A stretch of 64,000 bases of DNA from Margaritifera margaritifera (lineage: Eukaryota; Mollusca; Bivalvia; Unionida; Margaritiferidae), in assembly GCA_029931535.1 (NCBI GenBank), contig JAQPZY010001688.1, positions 9,866,001 through 9,930,000 of the forward strand, in the 5' to 3' direction. The translations under genes and the position numbers were made by a program. This document shows positions 22,571 to 35,039 of the stretch, piece by piece. Numbering within the stretch: the stretch's first letter is position 1; every line of letters begins with the position of its first letter. Under the pieces are notes generated by a model. It was given only the letters and a program-made list of their open reading frames with translations. It ran no database searches and was not told the DNA's origin.

Positions 22571-24828
22571 GTATTTTTCTGTATTTTATTCCTAAAATTT
22601 CACCCAGAATCCAAAATAAGTACTATAAATTTATGAATTACTATATTTGGTGACAGAGTGGCTTGGTTCCTTAATCATAATTCAATACCGCAAGTAGGGG
22701 TGAAATAGTCTCAATGAAATAGCCTCAAATAGCCTAAATGATTGAATTAAAATTACTAACAACTAATATGTAGTCTGTTTGGATGTCTATGTCTGTCTAT
22801 AATCTGCATACTTGAAATACAACCAATATGTCAACACATATAAAACAGCAGAACCCTACCACGGACATACCTTCTAAAGATGAAAAGACCATCAAGTTCA
22901 TGTGTTTCAATAATGTATCGTATTGTAGGCTGTGTTTCGTGAATCGTATTGATATGCGGGACAGGTGTATCGTTTCACTTCTAACCATAATGGAGGAAAG
23001 GTTTTTATGCATGTTACAGAGAGGATGTCAGAGGCTGGCATGTGTGCAAAGACTGGGGTTAGTGACTTCATGTGTCTGCAGTCTATGAACAGTATTGAAA
23101 GCCTATGCTTTGTAATAAGATTGGGTCGTGTCAACCTGGCCCTCTTGTTAAGGTCTGTAGCTACTAAACAAATAATAAGTCCTTTCTTTGAGATGAAATC
23201 TTTTCTTTGAAGTAGGAATGGTATATAATTATTAATACTTTGACCTTTGACCTGGTGATTACATAATATGACCTAATGTGATTTATCCCATATCAACAAA
23301 GTGAAGTTTGATAATTGCTGATATGAATAAAACATAACTCTTAGTTAAAACAATTCAGTTTGTTTGAAAAGACGATTTTGTTACCAAAGTTCAGGTATGG
23401 AAACTTGGTTTCAAAAAGTTCCATTGCATTGGAAGTAACGTTAAGTACAATTATTGCTTATACAGTTTAAAGCTATGCTAAAGATTATTGAAAAAATGAA
23501 GGTTGTCTATAGGTATAATGGTGCAGACCCAGAGGGGTGGAGCTAAAGGTTTTGGGAACATTGTGTTCAGAAATAAACAACAAATCTAGCTGTGATTGGT
23601 GCATTATGTAAAAGTTGCAGTTTCTGTCAAGCTTTTAAAACAGTACAGTACCTTGGCTATATGTGAAATTAAGGTAATTTATATTTAGATCATGCTTTGT
23701 ATTTTGTTATGATTTTTAAAACAACTCTGATAAACATCAGTGAAAATGTATCTCTTGTGACAGAATATCACTTACCAGTGTCTTGTTCCAGCAGAGTACA
23801 TGATTCTGTTCTCGTCCCATTGTCAGTCTAAGATTGCTTTCAATGATAATGTGTGACACGCATGCTGAAGTAGGGCAGAAGGTATATTTATTTCACCAAA
23901 CGTTAGTATTGAGGTCTGTTGCAAAACAATTGGTACAGTGATACCGTGTTTAATATTTATTTTCGAGACTGATTTAACCCATTATGTAGCAATGAGACAA
24001 GCAACATGGTATGTTCCAAGAAAGTCATGTCATTTTTGACAGATTTTAGGAATCACTTCTCTCTCACAAGGCATGCCATAATCAAAGACCGTGAGCTGAG
24101 CTAGTTTTGACCAGAAAGAGGTGTGGGTAGATATTACATCCAATGGGGTAGATTTAGAATTTCATCAGATTGAACCAAGGCTATTAAAACATAAGTGTGG
24201 ATGTAATCCCAAACCATATTTCTGCTCACAATTGCCATAAGTCTTCGTCAGTTTGCCAGTGTGATAAAGTTATGTGGGATAAATGTATCTGCATACATCT
24301 CAGCCAGTACATTGTATGTTACAACTTTAAAACGGTTGCAAAATAGAAAAGATTATTTTTTCACTATCTATTGATCTATTTTAATGTATATGCACCTAAC
24401 TATATAATATCTCTCTCACTCTCTCTGTCTGTTTCTCCCTCGCACTACCTCACTATAAATTCCTTCATTATAACACGGTTTCTGTTATATATATATGTGT
24501 GTGTGTGTGTGTGTGATGGCAGTACAGACATCAAGCAAGTTGTTTATATGTGCCCTTTGATGCAAGACTGTTCTTCATCCAATATTTGTCTTATGTTGCC
24601 ATGGAAACAAAGTGTAAAATAAGTTCTGTATATATTGAGCACAGTGAACCATAGGGTGCTAGCATAATTAGTATAAAAATTGAGATTAGTGTATCATATT
24701 TACTTTCAGTATGAGTCTTTGCCAAAGCAGGGAACTGATGGACTGTCAGCACTAGACGACTCTTGTTATTATAGATAAATGTTTTATACACCATAGAGAA
24801 CCTTTTAAATATTTATTACTTAAGTGTT
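22571..24828. other. DNA without a recognised gene
   Basis: A plus-strand open stretch at 22828-23210 in two overlapping frames has no recognisable domain. Short (CT)n at 24410-24430 and (TG)n at 24496-24514 occur, and a TTCCTTCATTATAACACGG motif near 24460 recurs around 28330. Confidence 0.4.
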
Positions 24829-25810
24829 GTTACCTTTTTACATTCCCATTGCTGGGAATTTTATTAGTTCATTTGTTTAGGTCAAAATGTTTGTTGGACA
24901 TATATTAGGTTGTTCACATTCCCTCTCTCTCTCTCTCTCTCTCTCTTTAACCAGAGACAATGAATCAGCAGAAACATGCATTTCATGTTTTATCTGTACA
25001 TTGAAGATTATTGGAGGGAAAGAAAACAATATACATGCTAATTCAATAAGGTTGCAACAGCTTGGTTCTCACAACATACATACATGTACACTATAGTAAA
25101 CAGTCTGAAATATGGATACAATGATTTTATTGACCAGTAAGCATCATATATGAACTTTTGAGTAACTGCATTTCAAATATAAATCATGTGTACATGAATT
25201 ATGAGCTTTTTGTAATACACGTACTGCTGATTCAGGTGCACATTAGCTACAGCTTATGTTAAAAAAATAAATACGTCCAAATCTTGGTTTAATTTCATCC
25301 TTATTACATGTATTATTTTCTTTTAGGGGTAGAGGGAGGCATATGATTTCCAAAAGATAAAGAAGAGGAACTTGCCAATAATCACAAGAAGCATATAAGG
25401 TAAAGGCAATGTTAAATACAATAGATTATAAAATTATGATGAGTTTTTAAGAAGAAGCAAAAGCAATCTTACATACTTTTGCAGTTTTAATCAACGTTAT
25501 GTTAGTAAAATTTAAAAGTAATTTCAGTATTTAGTTTGGTTTTTTACAGCAGCAGCTGAGAGGGATGGGTGGGGGTAGGGGGTGGGAGCAGTCTTTGGAC
25601 CCTACCACATAACTGTTTCCAGTTAATTTAGTATACTTTTCAGTGAAAAACAGACAAAAGGAATGTACCACCTCTTTATTTGAAATCAAACTCTAATAGA
25701 GAAATATCCTTGATCTGCCATTGTTTTAAGCTGTTGAAAAGAAGTGGAAATTATGCACTTGTGTTTTTCAATTAGAATATATTAACAGTAATCTTTATCT
25801 TTTTACAGTG
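24829..25810 (+). repeat. Segmental duplication, copy A (partner 43140-45420)
   Basis: Shared in the same order with 43140-45420: TTACATTCC, TAGGTCAAAAT, TTGTTCACA with (CT)n, an exon-like block (25327-25399), AATAGATTATAAAATTA, TATGTTAGTAAAAT, CAGCAG, AAAAGGAATGTACCACC/AAAAGGAATTTAGCACC and TTTTCAATTA. Copy A has a single version of the unit that forms a 52-bp minisatellite in copy B. Confidence 0.8.
25327..25399 (+). other. Exon-like block in copy A
   Basis: It lies between TTTTCTTTTAG and ATAAG|GTAAAG. The latter part reads KDKEEELANNHKKHI, paralleling KDKVEEFNNHRKHM in copy B. A TGA interrupts the frame upstream of that stretch, so copy A looks inactive as a coding exon. Confidence 0.35.
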
Positions 25811-26440
25811 GTCTTTTTAGCCAGCTAAAGGAAATAATCAGTTCGTTTGATCAACCCTGTAAATGGCTCATAATGCAGGCAACTGATTTGGGGATCAAAA
25901 GGTCAAAGGTCAAGGTCACAGTGACTGAAAGAATGGTTTTTGCATAATAACTTTACTTCTACATTACATAACTTGTACAAGGTTTGTGAGCACTTAAGGC
26001 ATGGAAGAGGACTATTTAGTGGGGATCAAAGATCAAGGTTATTGTGATTTAAAGAAAAATGGGTTTTTGAGACCAGTTGGTCAGTACTAGTGTCAATATA
26101 GATGACTATTAAACATGGGAATGGCGTATAATGTGCCATTCAAGGTATTCATGTTAAAATTGGTCGTTTCTTACAACAGAATGAAGCTGGAGGTTTTAGG
26201 GTTTCCCTTTGATTCATATTCCCAGGTTTTGACGTGTGGATTTCATATTTGACCCAAAACTGAAGCGTGTTCACTCCACCCTATGTGTCAGTTTGACCTA
26301 CGGAAATTTTGCCTAAAGCATCAAACACTATTATCAATGCCATATGATAACCTGTGATGTTCTTGCTGTTTTAATGACCATACATATGCACCTGCGTAGC
26401 CTGCTAATCAATTAGCATTATTTTCATCAGAAGTTATCGC
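25811..26440. other. Low-copy DNA with nuclear-receptor-like half sites
   Basis: AAAGGTCAAAGGTCAAGG near 25900-25917 contains a direct repeat of AGGTCA spaced by one base followed by TCAAGGTCA. A related weaker version (GGGATCAAAGATCAAGG) occurs near 26020. No gene seen. Confidence 0.4.
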
Positions 26441-27180
26441 TATTTCTCTTAGATGGCTGGTCATATTGACATTGTGCTTTCACCAAAAGACTTCTGATGA
26501 TGTCATTGATCCTAAATGGAAGTGGTGCCAATCTGATATCCAGTATGGCCACCATGGCAGCCATCTTAAAAATCTTTTGTTACTCCTCCAAAATGGAAAA
26601 TCATATTAACATAGGGTTTTTACCAGAAGAATTCTTATGATGTCTTGTTGGTCCTAAATTAAAATCATGCCAGTCTGACATCCTATATGGCCACAATGGC
26701 AGCCATCTTGAAAATCATGTTATTGCTACTCCTCTTAAATGGAATGTCTTTTTGACATATGGTTTTCACCAGAAGAGTTATTATGTTGTCTAGTTTGTCC
26801 TAAATGAAAATGGTGTAAACTGACCAGCAATATGGGCGTCATGGTGGCCAAATTGAAAATATTGTTATCTCTACTTCTCCCAAATGGATGGCCATATCAA
26901 TATGGGGTTTAGCCAGAAGACTTCTTATGATACCTACCTAGTTGCTTCTAAATGAAAATGAAAATGGTGCCAATCGTACATCCAAAATGGCTGCCACAAT
27001 GGCTGTCTTGAAAATCTTGTTGTCATTACACCCCCTGAATGGATGTCACATTGACATGGGGTTTTCACCAAAATAATTATAATGATGTCTACTTGGTTCT
27101 AAATGAAAATGGCACCATTCTGAGAACCAAAAAAGTCCACCACAGCAGCTAATTTGAAAATCTTGTTATCACTGAAAAAT
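26440..27180 (+). repeat. About 140-bp tandem repeat, five copies (related units at 40850-41220)
   Basis: Units carry ATGGCAGCCATCTTGAAAAT, CTTGTTAT, ACTCCTC, AAATGG, TTTTCACCAGAAGA and CTTATGATGTC. The same unit appears as about three copies at 40850-41220. Confidence 0.85.
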
Positions 27181-28320
27181 TGATTAAAGTACTTATTAAA
27201 TAAAACTGTTTTGTTCTTTACACAATAAGAATAGTCACAATAGACCATCCTTTTAGCATGCTAAAATGTATGACTTTGACTCTGTCAATGCCTCAGTGCT
27301 TTCTATTTCTATTTTATGCATGTTATTTTATTTATATTTTTAAAGATAATGCACAAAATATAGTACAAAATAGTTATTTCATGATATAACATCTCCGAAG
27401 ATCGTGTCCCCCCACTCCACCCTCTTCTTTTGTTATGAATGCATTTTTGGGGAATTTGTATTTTTCCAAACACGATCCAGTTCGGTGTGGAGGAGGGGAG
27501 TAGTAGTTCAAAATCATATTCTTCATGTGACATTCCATCTGTCTGGCAGATATTCACGATATTTGTGACTTGTTTAGGTAAGGACATGTTAAAATATTTT
27601 CTCATTTTAGCTGAAAGGCAGTTTTAAGGGCAAATATCTTGTTTCTTTTAAATGTTTTGACAGCCTTGTATGGTTACTATGTTTGATTTGCTATGTAAAT
27701 AAGAGTTTTAACAATTTAAGGATATTTGGTGGAAGAAGAAAAAAGTTTATCTAAAAATCAACCATGATTGGAAATTAGTCTAATATAATTTGATATTTTA
27801 TTGGATTGATTTCAAAAATTTAATCTTTACTTGACCATAGAAAGAAAATAACTTGCATAAGTGTCTGAATTTTCTTGATTCTAATATTGTAAGTTTTGTA
27901 GTACATGTCCAAATTTTTATTGCTAGGATCAATATCACTTGCATGCATTACTTTCTATGTTCTTGGGCACTTTTAACATGATTTTATGCTGTCAAAAGTG
28001 TTACCACTCTGTTTTCAAGTTTTTGTTTAGTATTGTCAGTACTTACGTAGTCTATGAACTATGTATTGTTTTACTATGAGTACCTTTGTAAGTTATTCTC
28101 ATAAGTTTATTTTAAAATGAACAGAGTTTATTGTCAGTGCATTACCAGTGTATACTTAGTGAGTTTTCAGGATATTACCATTGTATTACTACAAATCAAT
28201 TTTTCCTGGTGTATTTCTCAATTACAACACACTGGAAATAACCACTGGTTGCATTTATAGTATATATAATTGATGTATATTTTATATTATTTTAATTTTT
28301 TGGGCAGGTATGATAATGAA
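27181..28320. other. DNA without a recognised gene
   Basis: A 98-codon minus frame (27309-27605) and a 62-codon plus frame (27439-27627) overlap at a GC-richer patch containing CTCCGAAGATCGTGTCCCC. Neither shows a domain. Confidence 0.4.
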
Positions 28321-29050
28321 TACCAGCTTTTCCTCACTATAACATCCTTCATTATATCACAGTTGCTGTTATAAAGTCGTTGTGGTTATCTATACCATTA
28401 CAGTATGTAATAGTAATATTATAAACAGCACTCTCTCAATATTAGGACCTTTATTGCAACACAGTTACTGTTGTAAGGCAGGTATGGTAATGGATCCTCT
28501 ATCATTAAATGGTAGTCAAGTTATATATATATATATATACTTTATGTACTTCATTATATGATGATTCCATTATAAAGCAGTATAATCTGGCTCCCATGGA
28601 TGTTGTTTTAATAAGTATGTATAAGGTGACCTCACTGTACACTTTTATGGTTCCATTGGACATCATTATAATGAGAGATCACTGTACTATGTATAATGTA
28701 CCCCTTTGTGAGGCTACCTCATAAATATTACTCTACCCTTTTATGGCTCACTTGAATAGCATTATAATCTGGGATTACTGTACTATGAATAATGTACCCC
28801 TTTATAAAACTACCTCACAAATATCATTAAACTATGTATGGCTCTATTGAACAACATTATAGTGAGGGAGCACTACTATGTATAATGTACCCCTTTGTAA
28901 GGCTACCTCAAAAATATCACTGTACACTTTTATGGTTCCACTGAACATCATTATAATGAGAGATCACTGTACTATTAATGTACCTTTTTAAGGCTACCTC
29001 ACAAATATATTTGTACACTTTTATGGCCCATTGATCAGCATGAATGTGAG
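28320..29050 (+). repeat. About 95-bp tandem repeat with CATTATAATGAG motif
   Basis: TGTACCCCTTTGTAAGGCTA with CCTCA, CTGTACACTTTTATGG and CATTATAATGAGAGATCACT recurs at spacings near 92-97 bp (landmarks 28699, 28796, 28888, 28983). Confidence 0.85.
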
Positions 29051-29187
29051 TGGTCACTTTAATTTCTTAAAAAAAGTAAAATGAAATAAAACTACCAAGG
29101 AAGTATTCATTATTAATATTTGTATCAATTTTGTTTTAGTTTAGGACACTTTTAAACTCCATAGTATCTATCATTCTTGCTTTCTCT

Positions 29188-29300
<113 letters not shown>

Positions 29301-29489
29301 GGAGAAAAAGAGATAAAGCAGGTTTTAGCTCAAATTGTTTTATATGATATGGTATATTAATCCATAATAAATCTTTCAAGCATAAATAAAAAAACAATTC
29401 TGATTTATGCAACTATTATTTTGTAAGAATTGACAATGCAAAGTCTGACAACATATTCATTTGATATATAGATACAAACAACAGACTGG

Positions 29490-29880
29490 TTGGAAACTGA
29501 CAATATACTGGGATAATCATCAGCATTATAGAGCTTTATTGACATGTAACACTGCTTTTTTACACTGCCAATAAAATTTTAAAATAGTGACAACACACTG
29601 GGATAATCATCAGCATTATAGAGCTTTATTGACATGTAATGCTGCTTTTACACTGCCAATACAATTTTAAAATATTGATAATACACTGGGATAATCATCA
29701 ACATATCAGTGCTTTATTAACATGTAACACTGCTTTTACACTGTCAATAGAATTTAAAAATACTGATAATACACTGCAATAATCATCAGCATATCAATGC
29801 TTTATTGGCACACATGTAACACTGCTTTTATACTGACAATAGAATTTTAAAATACTGACAATACACTGGCAACAACCTGT
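29490..29880 (+). repeat. About 90-bp tandem repeat, four copies
   Basis: ACACTGGGATAATCATCAGC and GCTTTATTGACATGTAACAC then TGCTTTTACACTG recur at about 29503, 29590, 29683 and 29770. Confidence 0.85.
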
Positions 29881-30083
29881 CAGGAAATTAATGGCAAACA
29901 AATGTAGAATGAACAAGCTATGAAAAGATTTCCAAATAGTACATTTTATAGTCAACTTGTGGCTTGTAGAAAAGTTACCAGCAGAAAGTTTTCTTGTCAA
30001 ACTTGATTTTCCCACTCACTTCTGTATATGAGAGATTTTTAGTCATTGCCATTATCTCAGACAGTCTTTCTTTTCTCCTACAG

Positions 30084-30241
30084 GATCGATTGCAGCTTAA
30101 GTGTGCAAATGTAACAAGCGAGTAATACACATATATTACACTATTATCAAGTGAACATTCAGTCTGAAGAAAATGTCAACTCAAGACAAGTTGCATTTTC
30201 CAAAGTTGTTAGGCCAACAAACAAACAGCAATTCACTTAAG
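30084..30241 (+). CDS. Candidate first coding exon of an unrecognised plus-strand gene
   Basis: A strong acceptor (TTTCTTTTCTCCTACAG) precedes 30084. After an 89-base 5' leader, an ATG in good context (GAAAATGTC) at 30173 opens a frame, MSTQDKLHFPKLLGQQTNS, of 23 codons ending CTT AAG|GTTTGA in phase 0. The next candidate, 36261-36375, also begins in phase 0. No domain is recognisable. The exon is too short to prove by itself; the support is ATG context, splice signals and phase agreement with later candidates. Confidence 0.45.
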
Positions 30242-30369
30242 GTTTGACAATTTTGAATGTCAACCTAAAAAAAGGGCTGTTATTTTGTAATACTGAATCA
30301 CTCCAGTAACTTTCATTACCATTATTTTGAAGTTTTGGATGTGCAGTGTGTATATTGGGCTTATTTTGT

Positions 30370-31460
30370 AATTGGATGCTTGCCCCCCAAAAAACCATAG
30401 TTGTAATATGGATGTTTGTCAAGACATTTCCATTGTTATAATATGGATTATTACCCAAACATATTAGACTCCATAGTTGTATTATTGATGTATGCCCAGA
30501 CATACCCATAGTTGTAATATGGATGCTTGCCCAGACATACCCATAGTTGTAATATGGATGCTTGCCCAGACATACCCATAGTTGTAATATGGATGCATGC
30601 CCAGACATACCCATAGTTGTAATATGGATGCATGCCCAGACATATCTATAGTTGTAATATGGATGCATGCCCAGACATATCCATACTTGTAATATGGATG
30701 CATGCCCAGACATACCCATAGTTGTAATATGGATGCTTGCCCAGACATATCCATAGTCATAATATGGATGTTTGCCCAGACATATCCATAGTTGTAATAT
30801 GGATGCATGCCCAGACATATCCATAGTTGCCCAAAAAAAAACCATAGTTGTAATATGGATGTTTGTCAAGACATTTCCATTGTTATAATATGGATTATTA
30901 CCCAGACATATTGGACTCCATAGTTGTATTATTGATGTATGCCCAAACATATACATAATTATAATATGGATGCTTGTCCCAAAAAATCCATAGTTGTAAT
31001 ATGGATGCTTGCCCAAATATATCCATTGTTGTTATATGGGTGCTTTGCCAGATAGTCATAGTTGTAATATGGATCTTTGCCCAGACAAATCCATAATTGT
31101 AATATGGATGCTTGCCCAGACATACCCATAGTTGTAATATGGATGCATGCCCAGACATATCCATAGTTGCCATAACGATGCTTGCTCAAACATAAACATA
31201 GTTGTAATATGGATGCATGCCCAGACATACCCATAGCTTGCCCAGACATATCTATAGTTGTAATATGGATGCATGCCCAGGCATACCCATAGTTGTAATA
31301 TGGATGCTTGCCCAGACATACCCATATTTGTAATATGGATGCATACCCAGACATATCCATAGTTGTAATGTGGATGCATTGCCAGACATATCTATAGTAG
31401 TAATGTGGATGCTTGCCAAAATAAATAGATAGTTGTAATATGGATGCTTGCTTGAGAAGG
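30370..31460. repeat. 35-bp minisatellite, about 30 copies
   Basis: Units read CCATAGTTGTAATATGGATG then CTTGCCCAGACATAC. Because 35 is not a multiple of three and the unit has no minus-strand stop in any frame, long open frames (up to 259 codons, repeating YYNYGYVWA/HITTMGMSG) arise on the minus strand in every frame. They are not genes. A larger block (about 30395-30490) recurs at 30835-30930. Confidence 0.95.
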
Positions 31461-31504
31461 GCTGTATAATGTGCTATGTCATAGCTCTTTTACTAACCAA
31501 GAAA

Positions 31505-32566
31505 CTATTACATTCAAACCTGTCCTAATGGACATCTTTTCTCAGCGGTCATCTGCTCACAATGGCCATTCTATCACCCCCTGCAAATTTCCGATATAAA
31601 TCTCCTGTATGTAATGGTCAACTGCCTACCGTGGTCAGTGACCATGTGTTTCCTAATCAAACAATGGTTTCTCCCTGCCTTAAGCGGTCTCTGGAGCATA
31701 TCTACAGTTACCGCTCAGTCTTTGCAAACTACACTTTTGCTTCATGAAGAATTGTATGCATTGTTTAGATAAAGGAATATCATGCAACATTTATTATCTC
31801 GCTTGTACTCCATACTCCAGTAACATTGACAGTGTAACTCAAAGATGTCTTTATGTCAAATTTGAAAGAAAGGCAGTTTTTATCATTAGGGTAGAGTATC
31901 AAAACAATTCATTTGCTGGATGGTGTGAAAGTTGTATAATCACAACAAAAATGGAAGTCGCCCTTCTGTGCCAGTGAGACAGGTATAGCATGATATCTTA
32001 ATCTATTTGCCTGTGAATTAAAGCTATCTCTGATGTAAAAGATTTTTTCTTAGAGAAGAGATATGAATTACATCCCTTTTCATCAGGATCAGGGGTCATT
32101 CAGTATTTCAAACTTGTCTGTAAAGACAGGTGAAGTTTTGGTTCATGGGTCACAAAGAATAGCCATATACAGACTCATTTGATTATCTGTTCATCACAGG
32201 CTTCTCATATGGGCCGAGTGTTTTTTGATCTCGGTTAGTTCAGCAACTGGTTAATCCAGATATTATTTTTATAATATGAACATCTGTTTCCAAGCCTAAC
32301 TTATACAAGTTTTTGATAAAAGAGTCAGTCCTCTGTTTTACAGTCATATGTAAGTTGTCAATCAGTAGTGAAATTATTGTTTTCATGGTGCACAAAACAA
32401 AGTAAGATCAGGGATTATTTTAAGTCAGTGGTGATTTAATTTATTGGATGAATTAAAGTGAGGAGGATACAGTAATCTTGTGTGGAACATAAATTTGAAA
32501 GAGAACAACATATACACATACTTTATGATTTTGATGAATAGTGAACATACAAAAATCTTTGATAAC

Positions 32567-32599
<33 letters not shown>

Positions 32600-32735
32600 T
32601 TAATGATGATATTCACTGCATGGTATTTGTTCAAAAAGCAATTTTAAAAGATGAACCTGTGTACAGAGGTCATCTGTGTACAACTGCCAGTTTTGCATTT
32701 TCCCATGGGTGGCCGTAATTGACAGATTTGACTGT
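31505..32735. mobile_element. Possible non-autonomous DNA transposon with inverted ends
   Basis: The left end ACATTCAAACCTGTCC..TGGACA (from about 31511) and the right end GGCCGTAATTGACAGATTTG (to about 32735) are imperfect inverted repeats of about 25 bp. The left end continues into TGGTCA-rich DNA (31540-31640). Two short plus-strand frames inside (31562-31747 and 31744-31977) show no transposase. Decayed MITE-like element is my best reading. Confidence 0.45.
32562..32603. repeat. (TAA)n microsatellite
   Basis: About 13 AAT/TAA triplets. Confidence 0.95.
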
Positions 32736-33539
32736 ACTATCAATAGTAGTTGTAATTTTGTGATACAAGGTTTCCACAACCTAACACAATGGCTTCTGTC
32801 CTTTAATGGACCATAAATAGAAAAAGTGTTTTTAACATTAAGTATGATGAATTGGCCAGTTAATTTTGATTTCATAGCATCTATATTGTACAATATTTTT
32901 AATCAAACAGCATTGTATCACAATTATATACAATAGTGTATATACAAGTCCATGATATTTTAGTTCCTTATGGTATAATTGGGAGAACCAAAAAATGGAA
33001 AGTCGTAGTGAGGATATAAAGTGGAGACTATATTAACAACAACATTACTTTCATATAATGATTAAGTGCAGGGATGATTCTACAATAGAATTTTGAGGGC
33101 CCCATTACAAGAATTAGGAATTTTTATTGTAAAATGAGTACTTTGGGGAATTTTTAACACATAGGATTCTGGTGTTTGTAATCTCTTATCCTTCGTCAAA
33201 ATTAATATTATGAGGGTCTGCATTGTGTAAATCAAACTGAGTTATATAAATTTGTTCCCGTTTTGTAGAAAAGATACCTTTTGTAGTATTAGTAGTTGTT
33301 GTTGATGGTTTTTTTATGTAAATAAGTGTTGCTTTAAATTGTTATGGAATAAAAGCACTCTATAATCATATGGTACCTTTAGTTAGTTTCACGTCAAATT
33401 AAGGTTCTGCTCTCTTTTTAAGGATATGAGTCCTTTGTAACATATTCGCCAAGCAGACCTAATTCAACAAACTAGAATATTGAACACTATTAGAAATTAT
33501 ATTCCCGTTCCAATTAAAAAAAGAACATGAAATAGAATG
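32736..33539. other. AT-rich DNA without a recognised gene
   Basis: No exon or repeat family recognised. Confidence 0.4.
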
Positions 33540-33790
33540 TCATTAAAAAATACATTAGTCTGACTTATACGTGATATATGCTTGACTTATATGGGACTTA
33601 TAGGTCACTTACAAGTTACTTATACTTTGCATATTTAATGAAGTAAGTGAAATGTTAGTCTGTATAAGTGAAAACAATATTGATCCATGCTTCGCCTACA
33701 TTACAGTTATAAGGGACGTATCAGTCATTTATAGGTGGTATAAGCCGTTATCAGTCGAGTATAAGTGAACTGTAAGTTCATGGACATTTT
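33540..33790. repeat. TATAAGTGA-rich palindromic repeat, first block
   Basis: Irregular repeats of ACTTATA/TATAAGT with ACTTATATGGGACTTATAGG and GAGTATAAGTGAACT. The same motif forms a denser block at 35040-35400, so the two may be ends or parts of one element enclosing 33.8-35.0 kb. Confidence 0.65.
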
Positions 33791-33944
33791 CTGACTAACA
33801 GTTCACTGCAAAATACAGTCTCAAGTTTACTGCAAAATACAATCCAAGCTAAACAAAGGTGCTACTATGATTTTTTGTTTCAAAATTCATAACTTCCCAC
33901 CAGATTTATCAATTTCAATGAGTCGTATGAACAACAACAACAAC

Positions 33945-33981
<37 letters not shown>

Positions 33982-34184
33982 ATTTCACCATGTTTTATTT
34001 TAAATATGTTAAGATTTTAAAAAGGAAAAACTTTGAAATAAAACTTCCAACTTTTATGGATCTTATGTATCAATTAAAGCTAGAATAAATCAATGTGTGT
34101 GTGTAAATTGCAAAATGGGGACATGAGTAAATATACACAACAACATATTGCAGACACACCTTGTAAACAAGAACTTGTTCAGCA

Positions 34185-34300
34185 TCCAACAATAAATGAG
34201 TTTCTATAATTTAATTTAAGACAATATTATTTTGTACCAAACATTCAACTGTGTATATTCTAATGAAGTCATAGAAAATAATTTATTGTTGGACACTGAA
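34185..34300. repeat. Inverted repeat (CCAACAATAAAT ... ATTTATTGTTGG)
   Basis: CAGCATCCAACAATAAATGA near 34180 is matched in reverse complement near 34280-34300 (ATAATTTATTGTTGGACACT), with further matching of the inner flanks (TTTCTATAA / TCATAGAAA). A third partial copy, ATAATTTATTGTCGGGCAG, lies near 34950. Confidence 0.65.
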
Positions 34301-34311
34301 AAATTATTTGA

Positions 34312-34545
34312 CATCAAAAAGATGTTTCAACGGCAAAAATCCAGAGCCCGAAAGATTTCTGCGGCGAATGCTATCATAATTTAGACTTGGCCATGCTTCC
34401 ATTTCCGGAATTTAAACCTTTGGCAGTCTGCATCGATGGAATTATGTTATGCCGACTTGTTCCCTATGGTGGTTTTGATTTGTTCACTCATTGTGCTTTC
34501 CAGCATCATGCAGTACATTCAGAAATTCAAGGGTTCACATGCTGA
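34312..34545 (+). other. Open segment with coding-like composition (77 codons, no ATG at start)
   Basis: The plus frame from 34312 to the stop at 34543-34545 reads DFCGECYHNLDLAMLPFPEF and RLVPYGGFDLFTHCAF among others, in a locally GC-richer patch. It could be an exon or transposon relic. Another frame in the same patch gives a hydrophobic segment (MELCYADLFPMVVLICSLIV). No known family is recognised. Confidence 0.25.
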
Positions 34546-35039
34546 CAGTTGAATTTGGGACAGCCTTCATTTACATGCTGAAGTAGAATGACCGGATTCT
34601 GAAAGAAACTTATTCACTTTTGAATTCAGTTGTAGGGGACTACTTGGTGATGATGGATTCTGCCCGAAATGTATGTTTGAAAGAAATATTGTATTTATTA
34701 CTTGGGGAATAAATTATCTTCATGGTTATCATCACTTATTTGTGTTATTTCAGCTAACAATTTGATAGTGAGCAAGCCGTTTAAAATGTGGTGGCCCAAA
34801 GCAGCAGGCTAATGTGTTGGAAATCATTTTACAAATTGTTATCTAAATGGAAATGTATGAGATTTTTATAAGGGCAGAACTTAGAGGTAGCCATTACATA
34901 TATACATTCTATAAAACTGATGACTTAATTTTTTATTAATAGGACATAATTTATTGTCGGGCAGGGAGGGGAGGGGAGGGGAGGAAGCGGCTTTTTAAAG
35001 TCCACATTCATTGAATTTAGTGGGAATTCGCTTTTATCT

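Noticed and set aside
22828..23210. Two overlapping plus-strand frames of 81-86 codons
   Set aside because: Both lack recognisable motifs, overlap one another, and have no convincing splice borders.
27550..27577. 28-base segment between TCTGTCTGGCAG and TTTAG|GTAAGG
   Set aside because: Too short to support as an exon without transcript data.
30237..31379. Minus-strand frames of up to 259 codons with repeating YYNYGYVWA/HITTMG peptides
   Set aside because: The 35-bp minisatellite has no stop in any minus frame, so the openness is a property of the unit, not of a gene.
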